Positions 7,536-18,085 are shown, counted from the first letter of the stretch. The stretch: DNA of 64,000 nucleotides from Pseudomonas cichorii (GCF_003700275.1 NZ_RBRE01000028.1:1-64000), one strand, 5' to 3'. Program-made: numbers and translations. Notes: generated by a model not told the origin, from the letters alone.

Positions 7536-8314
7536 TTAAGCTCCGGGAAACGTGCGGTACCGCTCATGCCCGCCAGCAAGCCTTCGACTTTTGGCAATCC
7601 GGCCACCAGCAGCAAGGTCTGACTGCCCTCATCGATCCGCGCACCGAAGCGCTTGATGGTCGCGGTCAATGGCTTGCCGGTTTCGTCGGGAACGAAGCTG
7701 AAGGTCTGGCCGGCCTTGAGTTTGCCCATCCAGCGGGACGGCACCAGCAGATGGATTTCCAGGGTACGGTTATCGACGATTTCCATCAGCGGCGTGCCGG
7801 GGGCAACACTTTCGTAGCGCTGGACCTTACGCTCCACGATCTGCCCGTCATACGGCGCAATCACGCTGCAACGCTTGACCTGAACCTGATAGACACTGGA
7901 TTGCGCCTGGGTTTCGGCAACCCTGGCTTCGGCACGGGCGACCTCGAAACGGCCGACCGAATTGAGCGCTGCCAGTTGTCGGTTATGCGCCAGTTCTTCA
8001 CTGGCTCCGCGACTGGCAGCCTGGGAAGCGTTGAGCTGGGCCTGATAGGCCGAGCAATCGAAACGCGCCAGGGTATCGCCCTTGTTGAAGGTCTCGCCTT
8101 CACGCAACGGCAGGTCCACTACCCGCCCGGCCAGTTCGCTGGCCAGCACGGCCTGATCCTGCGCACGCAGGACACCACGCGCCTCACTGGAGGCCGCTGT
8201 CTGAGCGCCTGTCGCAGCGTTATCCAACAACGGATCAACCTCGGCAGGGGTTTGCGCCTGAGCCACGCACACCACACCGAACAAACCGAAAAACAAACCG
8301 TGCAAACACCGCAT
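7532..8314 (-). CDS. Efflux-type periplasmic adaptor subunit (HlyD/RND MFP family)
   Basis: This 260-residue protein has a signal peptide (MRCLHGLFFGLFGVVCVAQAQ). A lipoyl/biotinyl domain pair flanks a short alpha-hairpin (ELAGRVVDLPLREGETFNKGDTL ... CSVIAPYDGQIVERKVQRYE), and a beta-barrel domain follows. It is shorter than typical RND adaptors (about 370 residues), lacking much of the C-terminal membrane-proximal domain. It is the first gene of the operon 8314-3601. The short adaptor, GAF-HlyD and PqqD-M50-HlyD proteins probably assemble into one envelope complex with an outer-membrane TolC-type partner encoded elsewhere (inference). Confidence 0.8.
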   Translation of the reverse strand: MRCLHGLFFGLFGVVCVAQAQTPAEVDPLLDNAATGAQTAASSEARGVLRAQDQAVLASELAGRVVDLPLREGETFNKGDTLARFDCSAYQAQLNASQAASRGASEELAHNRQLAALNSVGRFEVARAEARVAETQAQSSVYQVQVKRCSVIAPYDGQIVERKVQRYESVAPGTPLMEIVDNRTLEIHLLVPSRWMGKLKAGQTFSFVPDETGKPLTATIKRFGARIDEGSQTLLLVAGLPKVEGLLAGMSGTARFPELK

Positions 8315-8433
8315 ACCGGAGACTCCTTGTCGGATGAAGTCAGTCTACGGCAGCCGCGATGAGCGTCAAGCCAATAGCCAGTATCTTTGATCTGCGGTGG
8401 CTGTTATTTGTCTACACGGGCCTTGAAGTCTGT

Positions 8434-8483
8434 GTGGGAGCGGATTCATTCGCGAAAAGCCTCGCGAATGAATTGGCTCCTAC
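8434..8483. repeat. REP palindrome (GGAGCGGATTCATTCGCGAA family)
   Basis: This is an inverted pair: TGGGAGCGGATTCATTCGCGA, then TCGCGAATGAATTGGCTCCTAC, separated by about six bases. It lies between the 3' end of chpC and the promoter region of the HlyD operon. Copies of the same family recur at other intergenic sites in the window. Confidence 0.85.
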
Positions 8484-8499
8484 TGATGACTGAGGTATC

Positions 8500-8970
8500 T
8501 CAAATCAATCCGGCATCCACGACCCATTGTTCCAGTGCCACAAGGTCCGGAATCCGCGCCACGTTTTCGCCGGCCTGCACGGCGGCCAGTTCCAGTTCGG
8601 CCAACGGAACGTCCACATAGCTCAACTGGCTGTCGACCTTGAAAGAACGCGGAATGCCCTGGGTCAGCAAGGCGATGAACCTGATCTCGTTGCGTCCGCC
8701 CAGGGCGTTGAGCACCACGATGCGGGCCCGGCCTCCCACGCGGGGGCGGCCGCCACAGGCTGCCTCGAAACTGATCAGCGGCAATTTCAGCTCACGCCAG
8801 CTGATCGGCCCCAGATACCACTCGGGCGTATCCGGCCCGGCCGTACAATCCTGATAGTCGATCAACTCTGCGACCGCGACATTGGGCAGCAACAGGCAGC
8901 GGTCGCTCAACGGCAGAACCAATCCTGTAAGCGTGGTCAGACGGCTGGCCTGCAAGGCTTTTTCAGACAT
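8500..8970 (-). CDS. chpC: CheW-like chemotaxis protein ChpC
   Basis: This 156-residue CheW-fold scaffold belongs to the type IV pilus Chp pathway. Visible features are the beta-rich CheW core (LTGLVLPLSDRCLLLPNVAVAELIDY ... PLISFEAACGG ... ARIVVLNALGG) and the ending. I place the start at the Met of MSEKALQ (8970), which overlaps the end of chpA by eight bases; an in-frame ATG seven codons upstream lies inside chpA. In P. aeruginosa chpB separates chpA and chpC; here chpC follows chpA directly. It is the last gene of the operon. Confidence 0.88.
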   Translation of the reverse strand: MSEKALQASRLTTLTGLVLPLSDRCLLLPNVAVAELIDYQDCTAGPDTPEWYLGPISWRELKLPLISFEAACGGRPRVGGRARIVVLNALGGRNEIRFIALLTQGIPRSFKVDSQLSYVDVPLAELELAAVQAGENVARIPDLVALEQWVVDAGLI

Positions 8971-11900
8971 CGACCTGACTCCAGTGCGCAATGCTTTCCA
9001 GCAGAGCCGACTCTTGATACGGCTTGCTCATGTACTCGTTGACGCCAATGGCCATGGCCCGGTCGCGGTGTTTCTGGCCGGAGCGGGAAGTGATCATGAT
9101 GATTGGCAGGTCCTTGAGTCGTTCGTCCTGGCGAATCTGGCTGGCGACCTCGAAACCGTCCATGCGCGGCATTTCGATATCCAGCAGCATGACATCCGGC
9201 ATGTGCTCCTGTAGCAGGCCCATGGCGTCGATGCCGTCCTTGGCGGTCAGCACATGCATGCCATGGCGTTCCAGCAGACGGCTGGTGACTTTACGCACGG
9301 TCACCGAATCATCGACCACCATGACCAGCAGAGGCCGGGTGTGTTCGACTTCACTGAAGGCCGGCGCGGCAATGCCCTGCACCTGCTGCATCTGTGCGCG
9401 GCTCTGCATGACCCGAATCTGTGCCAGCAGGTCAAGAATGAAAATCACGCTGCCATCGCCAAGAATGGTCGCTCCGGAGATGCCCTGTACGCGGAAAAAC
9501 TGAGGGCCGAGGCTCTTGACCACGATTTCACGCGAGCCCGCCAGGGCATCGACCTGCACCGCCAGCCACTGGTCCTGCAAATGCACCAACAATACCGGCA
9601 ATGGCTGTAACTGGCCGGCAAACCGGGGCTGGACGCCATGCAGCAACTCGCCCAGATAGCGCAATTCATAACTGCGTCCGCCATAGCGATAACGCGGCGG
9701 ACTGGTCTGGTAGCAACTCTCCAGGTCGTTGGGCAGGACCTGCACAATGCCGTCGATGGTATTGAGCGGCACCGCATATTGCTCCTCGCCACACTGCACC
9801 ATCAGGGCGCGGTTCACCGACACCGAATAAGGCAGGCGAATCCGGAAACTGGTGCCCTGTCCCGGCACCGAGTCGATGACGATCGAGCCGCCCAGTTGCT
9901 TGACCTCGGCATGCACCACATCCATGCCGACACCACGCCCGGAAATCTGGGTGATGATTTCGGTCGTGGAAAACCCGGCCTGGAGAATGAAGGGCAAGAC
10001 CTCGTCATCGGACAGCTGCGCATCTTCCTGGATCATGCCGCGCTTGATCGCCTTGCGCCGCACGGCGGCAATATCGACGCCGGAACCGTCATCGCTCAGC
10101 TCGATAACGATATCGCTGCCTTCATGCATCAGGTTCAACTGGATATGGCCCTGCTCCGGCTTACCGGCAGCCAGGCGCTTTTCGGTGCTTTCCAGGCCAT
10201 GATCCACCGCATTGCGCAGCATGTGCTCAAGGGGCGCGACCATCCGTTCAAGAATCGTGCGATCCATTTCGCCGTCGGCATTGCCGACATCGAAACCGAC
10301 ATTCTTGTGCAGTTGCGTAGCGACCTGGCGCACCACGCGGCGCAAGCGCGGCACCAGCCGCTCGAAAGGCACCATGCGGGTTCGCATCAGGCCTTCCTGC
10401 AACTCCGTATTGACCTTGGCCTGCTGCTGCAACAGCGTTTTCGCATCCCGGGCACGACTGCCGAGGGTTTCCTTGAGGTCCATCAGGTCGGAAGCAGACT
10501 CGAACAAGGCTCGCGACAACTGCTGAAGCTGTGAATGCCGATCCATTTCCAGCGGGTCGAATTCTTCGTAGCCCAGACGCTCGGCCTGTACCTGATCGCG
10601 ACTGAGAATTCGGCCCTGAGTCTCGATATCCAGGCGCCGCAACTGGTCACGCATACGTTCGATGGTGGTTTCCATCTCTGCCAGAGTGACTTGCGAATCA
10701 ATGATCTGCTGTTCGATGCGGCCACGGAAAATCGAGGTTTCACCAGCCAGGTTGACCAGCGTCTCCAGTTGTTCGGCGGCCACCTTGACCGTTTCCGGAC
10801 CGCTGCGCTCGGCGTCAGGCTCGTTGCTGCCCGGCTGCGCGGGAGGCGCCACAACCGGCGCGGGCACCGGCACTTCAATGATCGGGGTGTGCACGACCGG
10901 GTCGAGGCTGGCCAGCTTGCGGATGTTTTCGATCAGCAAGGCAGCGCTGGGCAAAGGTTTGTCGGCACGCACGGCATCGAGCATGTCGAGCAACAGGTCA
11001 TGGCCACTTTGCAGCAGGCTCAACATCAGCGGGCTCGGCTGCAGCTCGCCCCGTGAAAGCCCTTCGTAGAGGGATTCAAGTTCATGGGCCAGATCGCCGA
11101 TGGGGGCAATCTCGACCATGCGTGCACCACCCTTGAGGGTGTGCAGGTCGCGCAACAGGTTTTCCACTTCCAGCAGGTTCTGCGGATCGGCCTGCCAGCG
11201 CGCCAAGGCTGCGCCCGAGCTTTCACTGAGGTCGAAGCCCTCCTCAAGAAAGATTTCCAGCAGTTCCGGGTCGCGCTCCGCCGAGTCCTCGACCGGAGAT
11301 TCGACCGGTTCGCAAACCGCTTCGAGCGCACTGTCGGAGGCAATAAAGGTGCCCTGGCGAAAACTGCCGATGGCTTCGATCAGCGGCGCAGGATCGGTCA
11401 GTCGATGCTGGTTCTGCAGTTGTTCCAGCATGCGCGCCAGATGGTTGTGGCTGGCGCGCAGCAGACCCGCCAATTCAGGCGAGTAACTGTAACGGCGGTC
11501 CACCAGGCCTTCATACAAGACTTCCAGCTCATGACCCAGCGCGGCCACCGGCACGATTTCGGCCATGCGTGCGCCGCCCTTGAGGGTATGCAGGTCGCGT
11601 TGCAACGAAGACAGCGGCAGCGGGTTTTCCGGGTCCTCCAGCCAGCGCTGCAAGGCATGCCCGGCGCTGTCGAGAATATCGACGGCTTCTTCGAGAAAGA
11701 TTTCCACGATCTCGCCATCAAGATCCGTCAGCTCGGCATTCGCCGTTTCGTTCGCCAGTTGTGCAGTGGCCGCATTGAATTCGGTAATGCTCGGCGCCCG
11801 CACGCCATCGCTCTTGATAAGGCCCATCGCAGAAGGGTCCAGTGCCTCGTCGAGCAGTTCATGCAAGGCACGAATACATTCCGGGCGCGGGTCGACATCC

Positions 11901-14900
11901 TGACCGGCGGCCACCTGATCGAGCATGTTGATCAAGGCTTCATGGGCATTCTCGGCTTCGCTGAAGAAGCGCTCGCTGACCGCAAGACTGCTTTCCTCAA
12001 CCGCGCCATACAGGTCCAGCAAGGCCTCGCACAGCTCATCGACCTGGGGCAGATCGGCCAGATGGGCGCCGTGGCCGAGAGTCGTCAATTCATCGAGCAA
12101 GGCGCTCAGTTCCTGCCGCTCGCCGGGATGTTCGCGCCAGCGCTGCAACAGGTTCTCGGCGTCCAGAACGATATCCATGCCTTCGGCCAGAAAGGTGGCG
12201 ATCAGCTTGGGATTGCGCTTGATGCGCAAGCCACTGTCCGACTCGCGCAATGCCGTGGTGAGTCGCTCATTGAGCAGCTTGTGGGCCGCATCGATCAATC
12301 TGGCCGCTCCGGGAATCTCGGCCAGAGGCTCGCTGTCCAGTTGTTCGAGTCCCTGGTGCAGCAACGGCTCGGCACTGCGCAGCAACTTGAGCTCCGGCGT
12401 GCCGATGGCAATCAGGTTGGCCTTGTACTCACGCACCAGTTGATCCAGCGGGCTGGCCAGTTCGGCAATCGGCAATACGCCAGCCATGTGTGCGCTGCCT
12501 TTGAGGGTATGCAGCGAACGCAACAAGGCGTCGCTGATCGAAGGCGCAGCACTGTGTTCGGCATGGTCGAGGTAACGAGCAAGCGCACCGAGATGCCCCA
12601 GTGCTTCCTGACGGAAGATCTCCACCAGTTGCGGGTCTAGATCCTCGCCATCACGAACAGTCGCGGGCATGCTTTGCGGCGCTTCCAGGCCATTGGCCAA
12701 GGCATGCGCACGGGCAGCCAACAGGTCGACATCGTTGCGCTGACGCTGCGCATCCTGTGCAAAATCACTGATCACCGAAGGCAGCAGGGCCAGCACTTCG
12801 TTCAACAACTGCTGCACTTCCAGGCCTGGCATGACGCTGCCTTCCAACACCCGGTTGAGCAGGTTTTCCACCGACCAGGCCAGTTCGCTCAGGACCAGCG
12901 CACGCACCATCCGCCCGCTGCCCTTCATGGTGTGGAAAGCCCGGCGCACTTCGGTCAATGCCGGGTTGTCGTCATTGCCCGCGCCAGCCAGAGAAGCAAA
13001 CCAGCGCGGCAGGTATTCGCGTAGCGCATCCAGCACTTCCTCGGTTTCTTCGAGGAAGACTTCGCGCAACTCCTCGTCCACCGCGTCTTCACCGGCGGGC
13101 GGCGGCAACAGGCTGGCCGGCATGTTGCGGGCTGGCGGGTTGACCGCAGAAACCGGGCTGGCCAGCACCTGGGCGATGGTTTGTGCCGGGCTGACGAGCA
13201 CCTGGCGTTCATCCAGTTCGAGCAATTCGTCCTGGGTAATGACTTCATCGAGCAACGGCACGTCCAGCGTGTCCGGAGCAGGCGAATAACCCAGTCGGGC
13301 GAGACTTTGCTGGGCCATGTCGAGGATCTGGTTGCCCGGCGCCTCGTGATCCTCGCCCATGCGTTCCAGGTAATACTCGATCCCGGTCAGCGTGTCGGCC
13401 AGGCAATCGAGCTGGGTCCAGGTGGGACGGTTATCGTCCACCAGCAATTGCTCGACAATGTATTCGTTGCAGGCCGCCAGCAGGCTCGCCGCACGGGCCA
13501 GCGGGATCATCGCCAGGGCGCCACGCACCTGGGTCAGCAAGGCACACAGTGGTTCAAGCCGCTGGCGGTCCCATTCACCATTGATGTAATCGAGGATCAC
13601 ATCCTTGGCCTGCTGCAGGACCAGTCGCGCTTCGCGAATCACCAGTTGATGGATCTGCATCAGGTCGGTGGTCGGCAGGCGGCTGTCTTCTTCGCTGGCC
13701 TGCTCGGCGCTGCCGATCATTCCGGCCAGGGTCGACTCGACATACAGCAGCGCGCCAGCCACATCCATCAGCGCAGCATCGCTGGCTTCGCGCTGCCCCT
13801 GTGCCAGCCCCAGAACCACCGCCAACTGATCGATGATCACCTTGCGCGGCTGGCCAAAACCGAGCACCGCCAGGGTATCGGCAATCTGCCGCAACGGCGG
13901 CAGCAGCGCATTGAGTTCACTGACGGACTGGCGGTCGCCACGCACGAAGACGTCCAGCCGTTCCTTGACCCGCACCAGACCTTCGCACAAGGCCACGATC
14001 ACCGAACGCATCGCATCGCGATCCGGCCCGGCCATGCGCGCGCGTTCTTCATTGACCACGTCATTGCCAGGCAAGGCTTCGGCCAGGGCGTACTGATCCT
14101 TGAGGTCCTGCATCTTCGGCGCCTGACTGTCGGATTTGGCGATGTAGAACAGCAGGCTTTTCAGCAGCTCTTCAGGCGCGGCCTGGTTAATGCCTTCGAT
14201 TCCCTGTTCCAGCAGACGCTTGAGTTCCTTGTCTGCATCCTTCAACAGGCTGCGCAACGCGGGACTGTTGGTGAAGTTGCCGTTGGCCATGGTTTCCACC
14301 AGCGCCGAGGCGATACGCCACAGCGGGCCGAGCGGTGCGTCTTCACACAACAGCTCCAGACGTGCAAAGACCCTGGCCATGAAACCCAGTTGGGTCTGCA
14401 CATCCTTTTCACGCATCAGCCCCGCCAACGCGGCCTGCAGGGTCTGGCGCAACTTGCGCAGCAAATCGGGCAATTCCGGGGTGTTGCGCAACGCCAGGGT
14501 CTCGGCGTCGAGCGGCGGGACGCTGACCAGTTGTGGAGCGAACAGGCTGGTTTCGGACAACAGGCTTTCGCCACGGGCGCTGCGCAGGTCGTTGAGCAAC
14601 GGCAGGACGATCAGGGGCAGATCGCGCCGGGCGGAATGAACCCGCTCCAGATACACCGGCAGTTGGGTCATGGCCTGATCCAGCAATTGCATGGACTCGG
14701 CCTGCTGGGTCACGCGATTCTGTTGCAGGGCCAGCGCCAGTTGTTCGATTTCCTCGGCGAGCAGTGCCGCGCCATAGAACTCGATCATTTGCAGGCTGCC
14801 ATGCACCTGATGCACGAGGTTCAGGCACTCGGCCATGGCCGCAGTGTTCGCCGGTTCGCTGGCGAACTCGTCCAGCGCCTGACGGGCCTGCCGGAGGGTT

Positions 14901-14956
14901 TCCGCTATCTCGCCCTTGAGCCACTCCAGGGCGACATAATCGCGACGATCAGCCAT
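8963..14956 (-). CDS. chpA: ChpA hybrid chemosensory histidine kinase
   Basis: This CheA-type kinase of about 1997 residues controls twitching and mechanosensing. An N-terminal FimL/Hpt-like box is near residue 47 (VHQVHGSLQM). Four canonical phosphotransfer boxes are visible: HTMKGSGRM near 675, HTLKGSAHM near 815, HTLKGGARM near 1120 and again near 1270. A Pro/Ala linker precedes the CheA core: dimerisation, HATPase with LRNAVDHGLE, DDGSGVD and GRGVGMDVV, and a CheW domain. A C-terminal receiver follows (VVDDSVTVRK, LLDIEMPRMDG, MSKPY). The start at MADRRDY (14956) is preferred over an ATG nine codons upstream. pilJ ends 47 bases upstream with no pilK between. Confidence 0.95.
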   Translation of the reverse strand: MADRRDYVALEWLKGEIAETLRQARQALDEFASEPANTAAMAECLNLVHQVHGSLQMIEFYGAALLAEEIEQLALALQQNRVTQQAESMQLLDQAMTQLPVYLERVHSARRDLPLIVLPLLNDLRSARGESLLSETSLFAPQLVSVPPLDAETLALRNTPELPDLLRKLRQTLQAALAGLMREKDVQTQLGFMARVFARLELLCEDAPLGPLWRIASALVETMANGNFTNSPALRSLLKDADKELKRLLEQGIEGINQAAPEELLKSLLFYIAKSDSQAPKMQDLKDQYALAEALPGNDVVNEERARMAGPDRDAMRSVIVALCEGLVRVKERLDVFVRGDRQSVSELNALLPPLRQIADTLAVLGFGQPRKVIIDQLAVVLGLAQGQREASDAALMDVAGALLYVESTLAGMIGSAEQASEEDSRLPTTDLMQIHQLVIREARLVLQQAKDVILDYINGEWDRQRLEPLCALLTQVRGALAMIPLARAASLLAACNEYIVEQLLVDDNRPTWTQLDCLADTLTGIEYYLERMGEDHEAPGNQILDMAQQSLARLGYSPAPDTLDVPLLDEVITQDELLELDERQVLVSPAQTIAQVLASPVSAVNPPARNMPASLLPPPAGEDAVDEELREVFLEETEEVLDALREYLPRWFASLAGAGNDDNPALTEVRRAFHTMKGSGRMVRALVLSELAWSVENLLNRVLEGSVMPGLEVQQLLNEVLALLPSVISDFAQDAQRQRNDVDLLAARAHALANGLEAPQSMPATVRDGEDLDPQLVEIFRQEALGHLGALARYLDHAEHSAAPSISDALLRSLHTLKGSAHMAGVLPIAELASPLDQLVREYKANLIAIGTPELKLLRSAEPLLHQGLEQLDSEPLAEIPGAARLIDAAHKLLNERLTTALRESDSGLRIKRNPKLIATFLAEGMDIVLDAENLLQRWREHPGERQELSALLDELTTLGHGAHLADLPQVDELCEALLDLYGAVEESSLAVSERFFSEAENAHEALINMLDQVAAGQDVDPRPECIRALHELLDEALDPSAMGLIKSDGVRAPSITEFNAATAQLANETANAELTDLDGEIVEIFLEEAVDILDSAGHALQRWLEDPENPLPLSSLQRDLHTLKGGARMAEIVPVAALGHELEVLYEGLVDRRYSYSPELAGLLRASHNHLARMLEQLQNQHRLTDPAPLIEAIGSFRQGTFIASDSALEAVCEPVESPVEDSAERDPELLEIFLEEGFDLSESSGAALARWQADPQNLLEVENLLRDLHTLKGGARMVEIAPIGDLAHELESLYEGLSRGELQPSPLMLSLLQSGHDLLLDMLDAVRADKPLPSAALLIENIRKLASLDPVVHTPIIEVPVPAPVVAPPAQPGSNEPDAERSGPETVKVAAEQLETLVNLAGETSIFRGRIEQQIIDSQVTLAEMETTIERMRDQLRRLDIETQGRILSRDQVQAERLGYEEFDPLEMDRHSQLQQLSRALFESASDLMDLKETLGSRARDAKTLLQQQAKVNTELQEGLMRTRMVPFERLVPRLRRVVRQVATQLHKNVGFDVGNADGEMDRTILERMVAPLEHMLRNAVDHGLESTEKRLAAGKPEQGHIQLNLMHEGSDIVIELSDDGSGVDIAAVRRKAIKRGMIQEDAQLSDDEVLPFILQAGFSTTEIITQISGRGVGMDVVHAEVKQLGGSIVIDSVPGQGTSFRIRLPYSVSVNRALMVQCGEEQYAVPLNTIDGIVQVLPNDLESCYQTSPPRYRYGGRSYELRYLGELLHGVQPRFAGQLQPLPVLLVHLQDQWLAVQVDALAGSREIVVKSLGPQFFRVQGISGATILGDGSVIFILDLLAQIRVMQSRAQMQQVQGIAAPAFSEVEHTRPLLVMVVDDSVTVRKVTSRLLERHGMHVLTAKDGIDAMGLLQEHMPDVMLLDIEMPRMDGFEVASQIRQDERLKDLPIIMITSRSGQKHRDRAMAIGVNEYMSKPYQESALLESIAHWSQVDV

Positions 14957-15003
14957 GCAGAATCCTGCCTCTTGCCCAATCAAGACTGTTCATGTGCGCA
15001 GCA

Positions 15004-17046
15004 TCATCCGATTTCCCGGGATGGCGGCAAGGCAAACCCCGAGACCGAGCGGCGCATTTCACTGGCCATTTTCGCCAGATTGCCGATGCTTTCGGCTGTG
15101 GCCGCCGTACCCGAGGTGGTTTGCGTGGTGGTCTGCTGAATCACGGTCATGGTCTGTGATATCTGCCCGGCAGACGACGCCTGTTGGCGCGCCGCATCGG
15201 TGATACTTTCGATCAGTTCGGCCAGCACTCGGGAAACGCCTTCGATTTCTTCCAGCGCCACTCCGGCATCCTGCGCCAGCCGGGCGCCACGCACCACCTC
15301 GCTGGTAGTCTGCTCCATGGAGATGACCGCTTCGTTGGTGTCGTTCTGAATGGCGCGTACCAGCATCTCGATCTGTTTGGTCGCGGACGATGAACGCTCG
15401 GCCAGCCGCTGGACCTCGTCGGCAACCACGGCAAAGCCGCGCCCGGCATCGCCAGCCATGGACGCCTGAATCGCCGCGTTGAGCGCCAGGATATTGGTCT
15501 GGTCGGCAATGTCGTCGATCAGGCTGACGATGTCGCCAATTTCCTGGGAGGACTCGCCCAGCCGCTTGATGCGTTTGGCGGTGTCCTGAATCTGTTCGCG
15601 AATGTTGTCCATGCCATGGATGGTGTTATGCACCACCTCGTTGCCCTTGTTGGCGATGGCTACCGAGCGCTCCGCCACTGCTGAGGATTCCGAGGCATTG
15701 GCCGAAACCTGATCGATGGAAACCGCAATGTCGGTGATCGCGGCCGAAGCGGCACTGATCTGCAACGCCTGATGCTCGGACGCCGCCGCCAGTTGCATGG
15801 CTGTGGCCTGGGTATCCTGGACCGCCGCCGCAACCTGCTCGGCGGTGAGGTTGATGGTCACCACCAGCTCGCGCAACTGGTCGATTGAGTAATTGATGGA
15901 GTCGGCAATCGCTCCGGTGAAATCCTCGGTTACCGAAGCGGTCACGGTCAGGTCGCCGTCGGCGAGATTTTCGATCTCATCGAGCAGGCGCATGATCGCG
16001 TGCTGGTTGCGCTCGTTCTTCTGCGCGGTTTCCCGCAACTGGCGATTGGTCTCGCGCACCATCACCAGACCGATGAGGATGATCGACATCAACGCCAGCA
16101 GGCCGAGCACGTACTCGCCGATGGAGTTGGCCGAGCGGGTGGTCGCCAGGTTTTCCAGGCCGTTGGCCAGGTTCGAGGCTTCATCGAGCAGTGTCTGGGA
16201 AGTATTGAAGATATTGCCCGACGCTTCACGCACCTGGAACAGCTCGGGAGAGGTTTCGAGAATCTCGTCGACCGAGCCGGAAACGAACTCGAAAAGCTCG
16301 GAGATTTCCGCCAGCCGCGCCCGTGCATCCCGGTCCTCGACCTGGGCGATGCGCATGCTCGGATTACCTTCGAGCATGCCATTGAGCACCCGCCCGAACT
16401 GGCTGGCATCGCGGCCAAAGGCGTCGGCGGCCTGCACTGCGGTTTCGTCTCCGGACAGAACCGTATTCACCGCACCAAGAATCCGTTCCGCCAACAGGGC
16501 CTGACGCTGCGCCAATACCACCTGACTGGCGGGCGCATGGCTCTTGAGCAGGATTTCAACGACCTTTTCGTACTCGACCTGCAATTGCGGAATGGTTTCG
16601 GACAGGGTCGCAGCCACTTGGTGCAGCGACAGGACCGTCTGTTCGCTGGCCAGAATCACATCGGCATTCTTGCGCAGGTTTTCCCAGTCGTTCTGTACCG
16701 TGTGCAGCTCTTCGCGCACAGCCGACGGCGCAGCCGGCAGCCCCGTGGCCGGATCGCCTTTTTTCAGGTAACCCCAGCGCAGATCGAAATCGTTGCGTGC
16801 ATCGGTCAGCAACTTGAAGGCCTGCGCCTTGCCGGCCGCAGCCTCGGTGGCGTTCTTGGCAATACGCTGGGACAACACGCGCAGCTCACCGGCATGCCCG
16901 ATGTACTGTTTGTCGTAGTTCGACTGGGTGTTGAGGTACGTAAAGTTGGCGAACAACAAAATAATGAAGACGATGAGCGCAACGAACAACAGAATGATCT
17001 GCGCCCGGCTCTGTGCGCCTTCCAGTGACCTGCCAGTCTTACTCAT
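15004..17046 (-). CDS. pilJ: Twitching motility methyl-accepting protein PilJ
   Basis: This is the 680-residue chemoreceptor of the Chp system. It has an N-terminal membrane helix (about residues 15-35), a long periplasmic PilJ-type helical sensing module, and a second helix near 310-330 ([19 protein letters not shown]). A HAMP region follows (VRETNRQL ... LADGDLTV), then a cytoplasmic signalling domain with the conserved hairpin tip ([37 protein letters not shown]). No adaptation enzymes (pilK, chpB) are encoded in the operon, so whether it is methylated here is open. It lies 75 bases downstream of pilI. Confidence 0.95.
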   Translation of the reverse strand: MSKTGRSLEGAQSRAQIILLFVALIVFIILLFANFTYLNTQSNYDKQYIGHAGELRVLSQRIAKNATEAAAGKAQAFKLLTDARNDFDLRWGYLKKGDPATGLPAAPSAVREELHTVQNDWENLRKNADVILASEQTVLSLHQVAATLSETIPQLQVEYEKVVEILLKSHAPASQVVLAQRQALLAERILGAVNTVLSGDETAVQAADAFGRDASQFGRVLNGMLEGNPSMRIAQVEDRDARARLAEISELFEFVSGSVDEILETSPELFQVREASGNIFNTSQTLLDEASNLANGLENLATTRSANSIGEYVLGLLALMSIILIGLVMVRETNRQLRETAQKNERNQHAIMRLLDEIENLADGDLTVTASVTEDFTGAIADSINYSIDQLRELVVTINLTAEQVAAAVQDTQATAMQLAAASEHQALQISAASAAITDIAVSIDQVSANASESSAVAERSVAIANKGNEVVHNTIHGMDNIREQIQDTAKRIKRLGESSQEIGDIVSLIDDIADQTNILALNAAIQASMAGDAGRGFAVVADEVQRLAERSSSATKQIEMLVRAIQNDTNEAVISMEQTTSEVVRGARLAQDAGVALEEIEGVSRVLAELIESITDAARQQASSAGQISQTMTVIQQTTTQTTSGTAATAESIGNLAKMASEMRRSVSGFALPPSREIG

Positions 17047-17121
17047 TAATCAGGCCCTCACCTGGACCAACCGCGATTCGTGAAACACAACACGCCCGAC
17101 TATGCCGGGCCGACCTGTCAC

Positions 17122-17661
17122 TCAAGATGCAACGTCCATGAAATCCGCGGATTGCGCCAGCGCCCAGGGGCTGAACACCAGCCAGGCCTGCTCGCGCAGG
17201 AACTGCCCGCGCAAGAACGGTGTCACCGCCGCGTCAGGTACGCCAAGCGTTTCGGGCATCAGGCTCAACTGACTGAAATGCTGCATGCCCAGGACTTCAT
17301 CCACCAACAGGCCGGCGAACACGTCCTGGTGCTCCACGACCAGTACCCGTCGCTGCTTGCGCACTTGAGACAGTTCGTGACCGAAGAAACCGCACAGATC
17401 CAGAAGCGGCAACAGCCGTCCGCGCAGATTGGCCATGCCCACTACCCATGGCTTGACGCCGGGCATCACGGCATAGCGTGGCTCATGCAGAATTTCGGCG
17501 ATTTCACCCATGGGAGCCACAAAACGCTGCTCGCCCATGCGAAAGCCGATACCGCTCCAGTCCTGCTGATGGGTTTCCTGTAAAGGCAAGCCTGCCGCCA
17601 GGCAACGGCACCGCTGATCGATATCGAGCAGCAGTTCAAAGGCAGTACGCGACTCGACCAT
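17122..17661 (-). CDS. pilI: CheW-like adaptor PilI
   Basis: This 179-residue CheW homologue couples PilJ to ChpA. CheW features include GFRMGEQRFVAPMGEIAEIL, the conserved VKPWVVGMANLRGRLLPLLDL core and VVEHQDVFAGLLVDEVLGM. It sits between pilH (14-base gap) and pilJ in the conserved pilGHIJ order. The stop lies just inside a spacer that carries a weak GCCCG/CGGGC hairpin near 17085-17110. Confidence 0.93.
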   Translation of the reverse strand: MVESRTAFELLLDIDQRCRCLAAGLPLQETHQQDWSGIGFRMGEQRFVAPMGEIAEILHEPRYAVMPGVKPWVVGMANLRGRLLPLLDLCGFFGHELSQVRKQRRVLVVEHQDVFAGLLVDEVLGMQHFSQLSLMPETLGVPDAAVTPFLRGQFLREQAWLVFSPWALAQSADFMDVAS

Positions 17662-17675
17662 GAAAGACCCGGCTA

Positions 17676-18041
17676 TCAGCCGGCCAGCACCGCGTTCAGG
17701 GTTTTCATCAGGGTTTCTTCGTCCACCGGTTTGGTCAGATAATCCCTGGCGCCCTGGCGCTTGCCCCAGACCTTGTCGGTTTCCTGGTCCTTGGTGGTGA
17801 TCATGATCACCGGGATCATGTTGGTGTCGGCGTCCTTGGTAAGCTGGCGGGTGGCCTGAAAACCGTTGAGCCCCGGCATGACGATATCCATCAGTACCGC
17901 ATCGGGCTTTTCCTGACGGGCCAGGGCCACGCCATCGGCGCCGTTTTCCGCCTTCAAAACCTCATGCCCGTGCTTTTCGAGCATGCCGGTGAGTTTGTAC
18001 ATTTCGGTCGGCGAATCATCGACGATCAGTATTCGAGCCAT
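17676..18041 (-). CDS. pilH: Response regulator PilH
   Basis: This 121-residue single-domain CheY-like receiver shows acidic residues in LIVDDSP, the phospho-acceptor in DAVLMDIVMPG, the conserved Thr/Ser strand MITTKD and the Lys in YLTKPVD. The start at MARILIV (18041) gives the usual PilH length; an ATG four codons upstream is possible. In the Chp model PilH antagonises PilG output to the PilT/PilB motors and cAMP synthesis (family knowledge). Confidence 0.94.
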   Translation of the reverse strand: MARILIVDDSPTEMYKLTGMLEKHGHEVLKAENGADGVALARQEKPDAVLMDIVMPGLNGFQATRQLTKDADTNMIPVIMITTKDQETDKVWGKRQGARDYLTKPVDEETLMKTLNAVLAG

Positions 18042-18085
18042 GGTGTTCCCCATCAGGTTGCGAGCTCACGCTCAGGACGCAAGCA

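Noticed and set aside
13181..15139. Long open frame (about 650 codons) opposite chpA
   Set aside because: It is antisense to the conserved ChpA protein and its translation has no recognisable domain or ribosome site.
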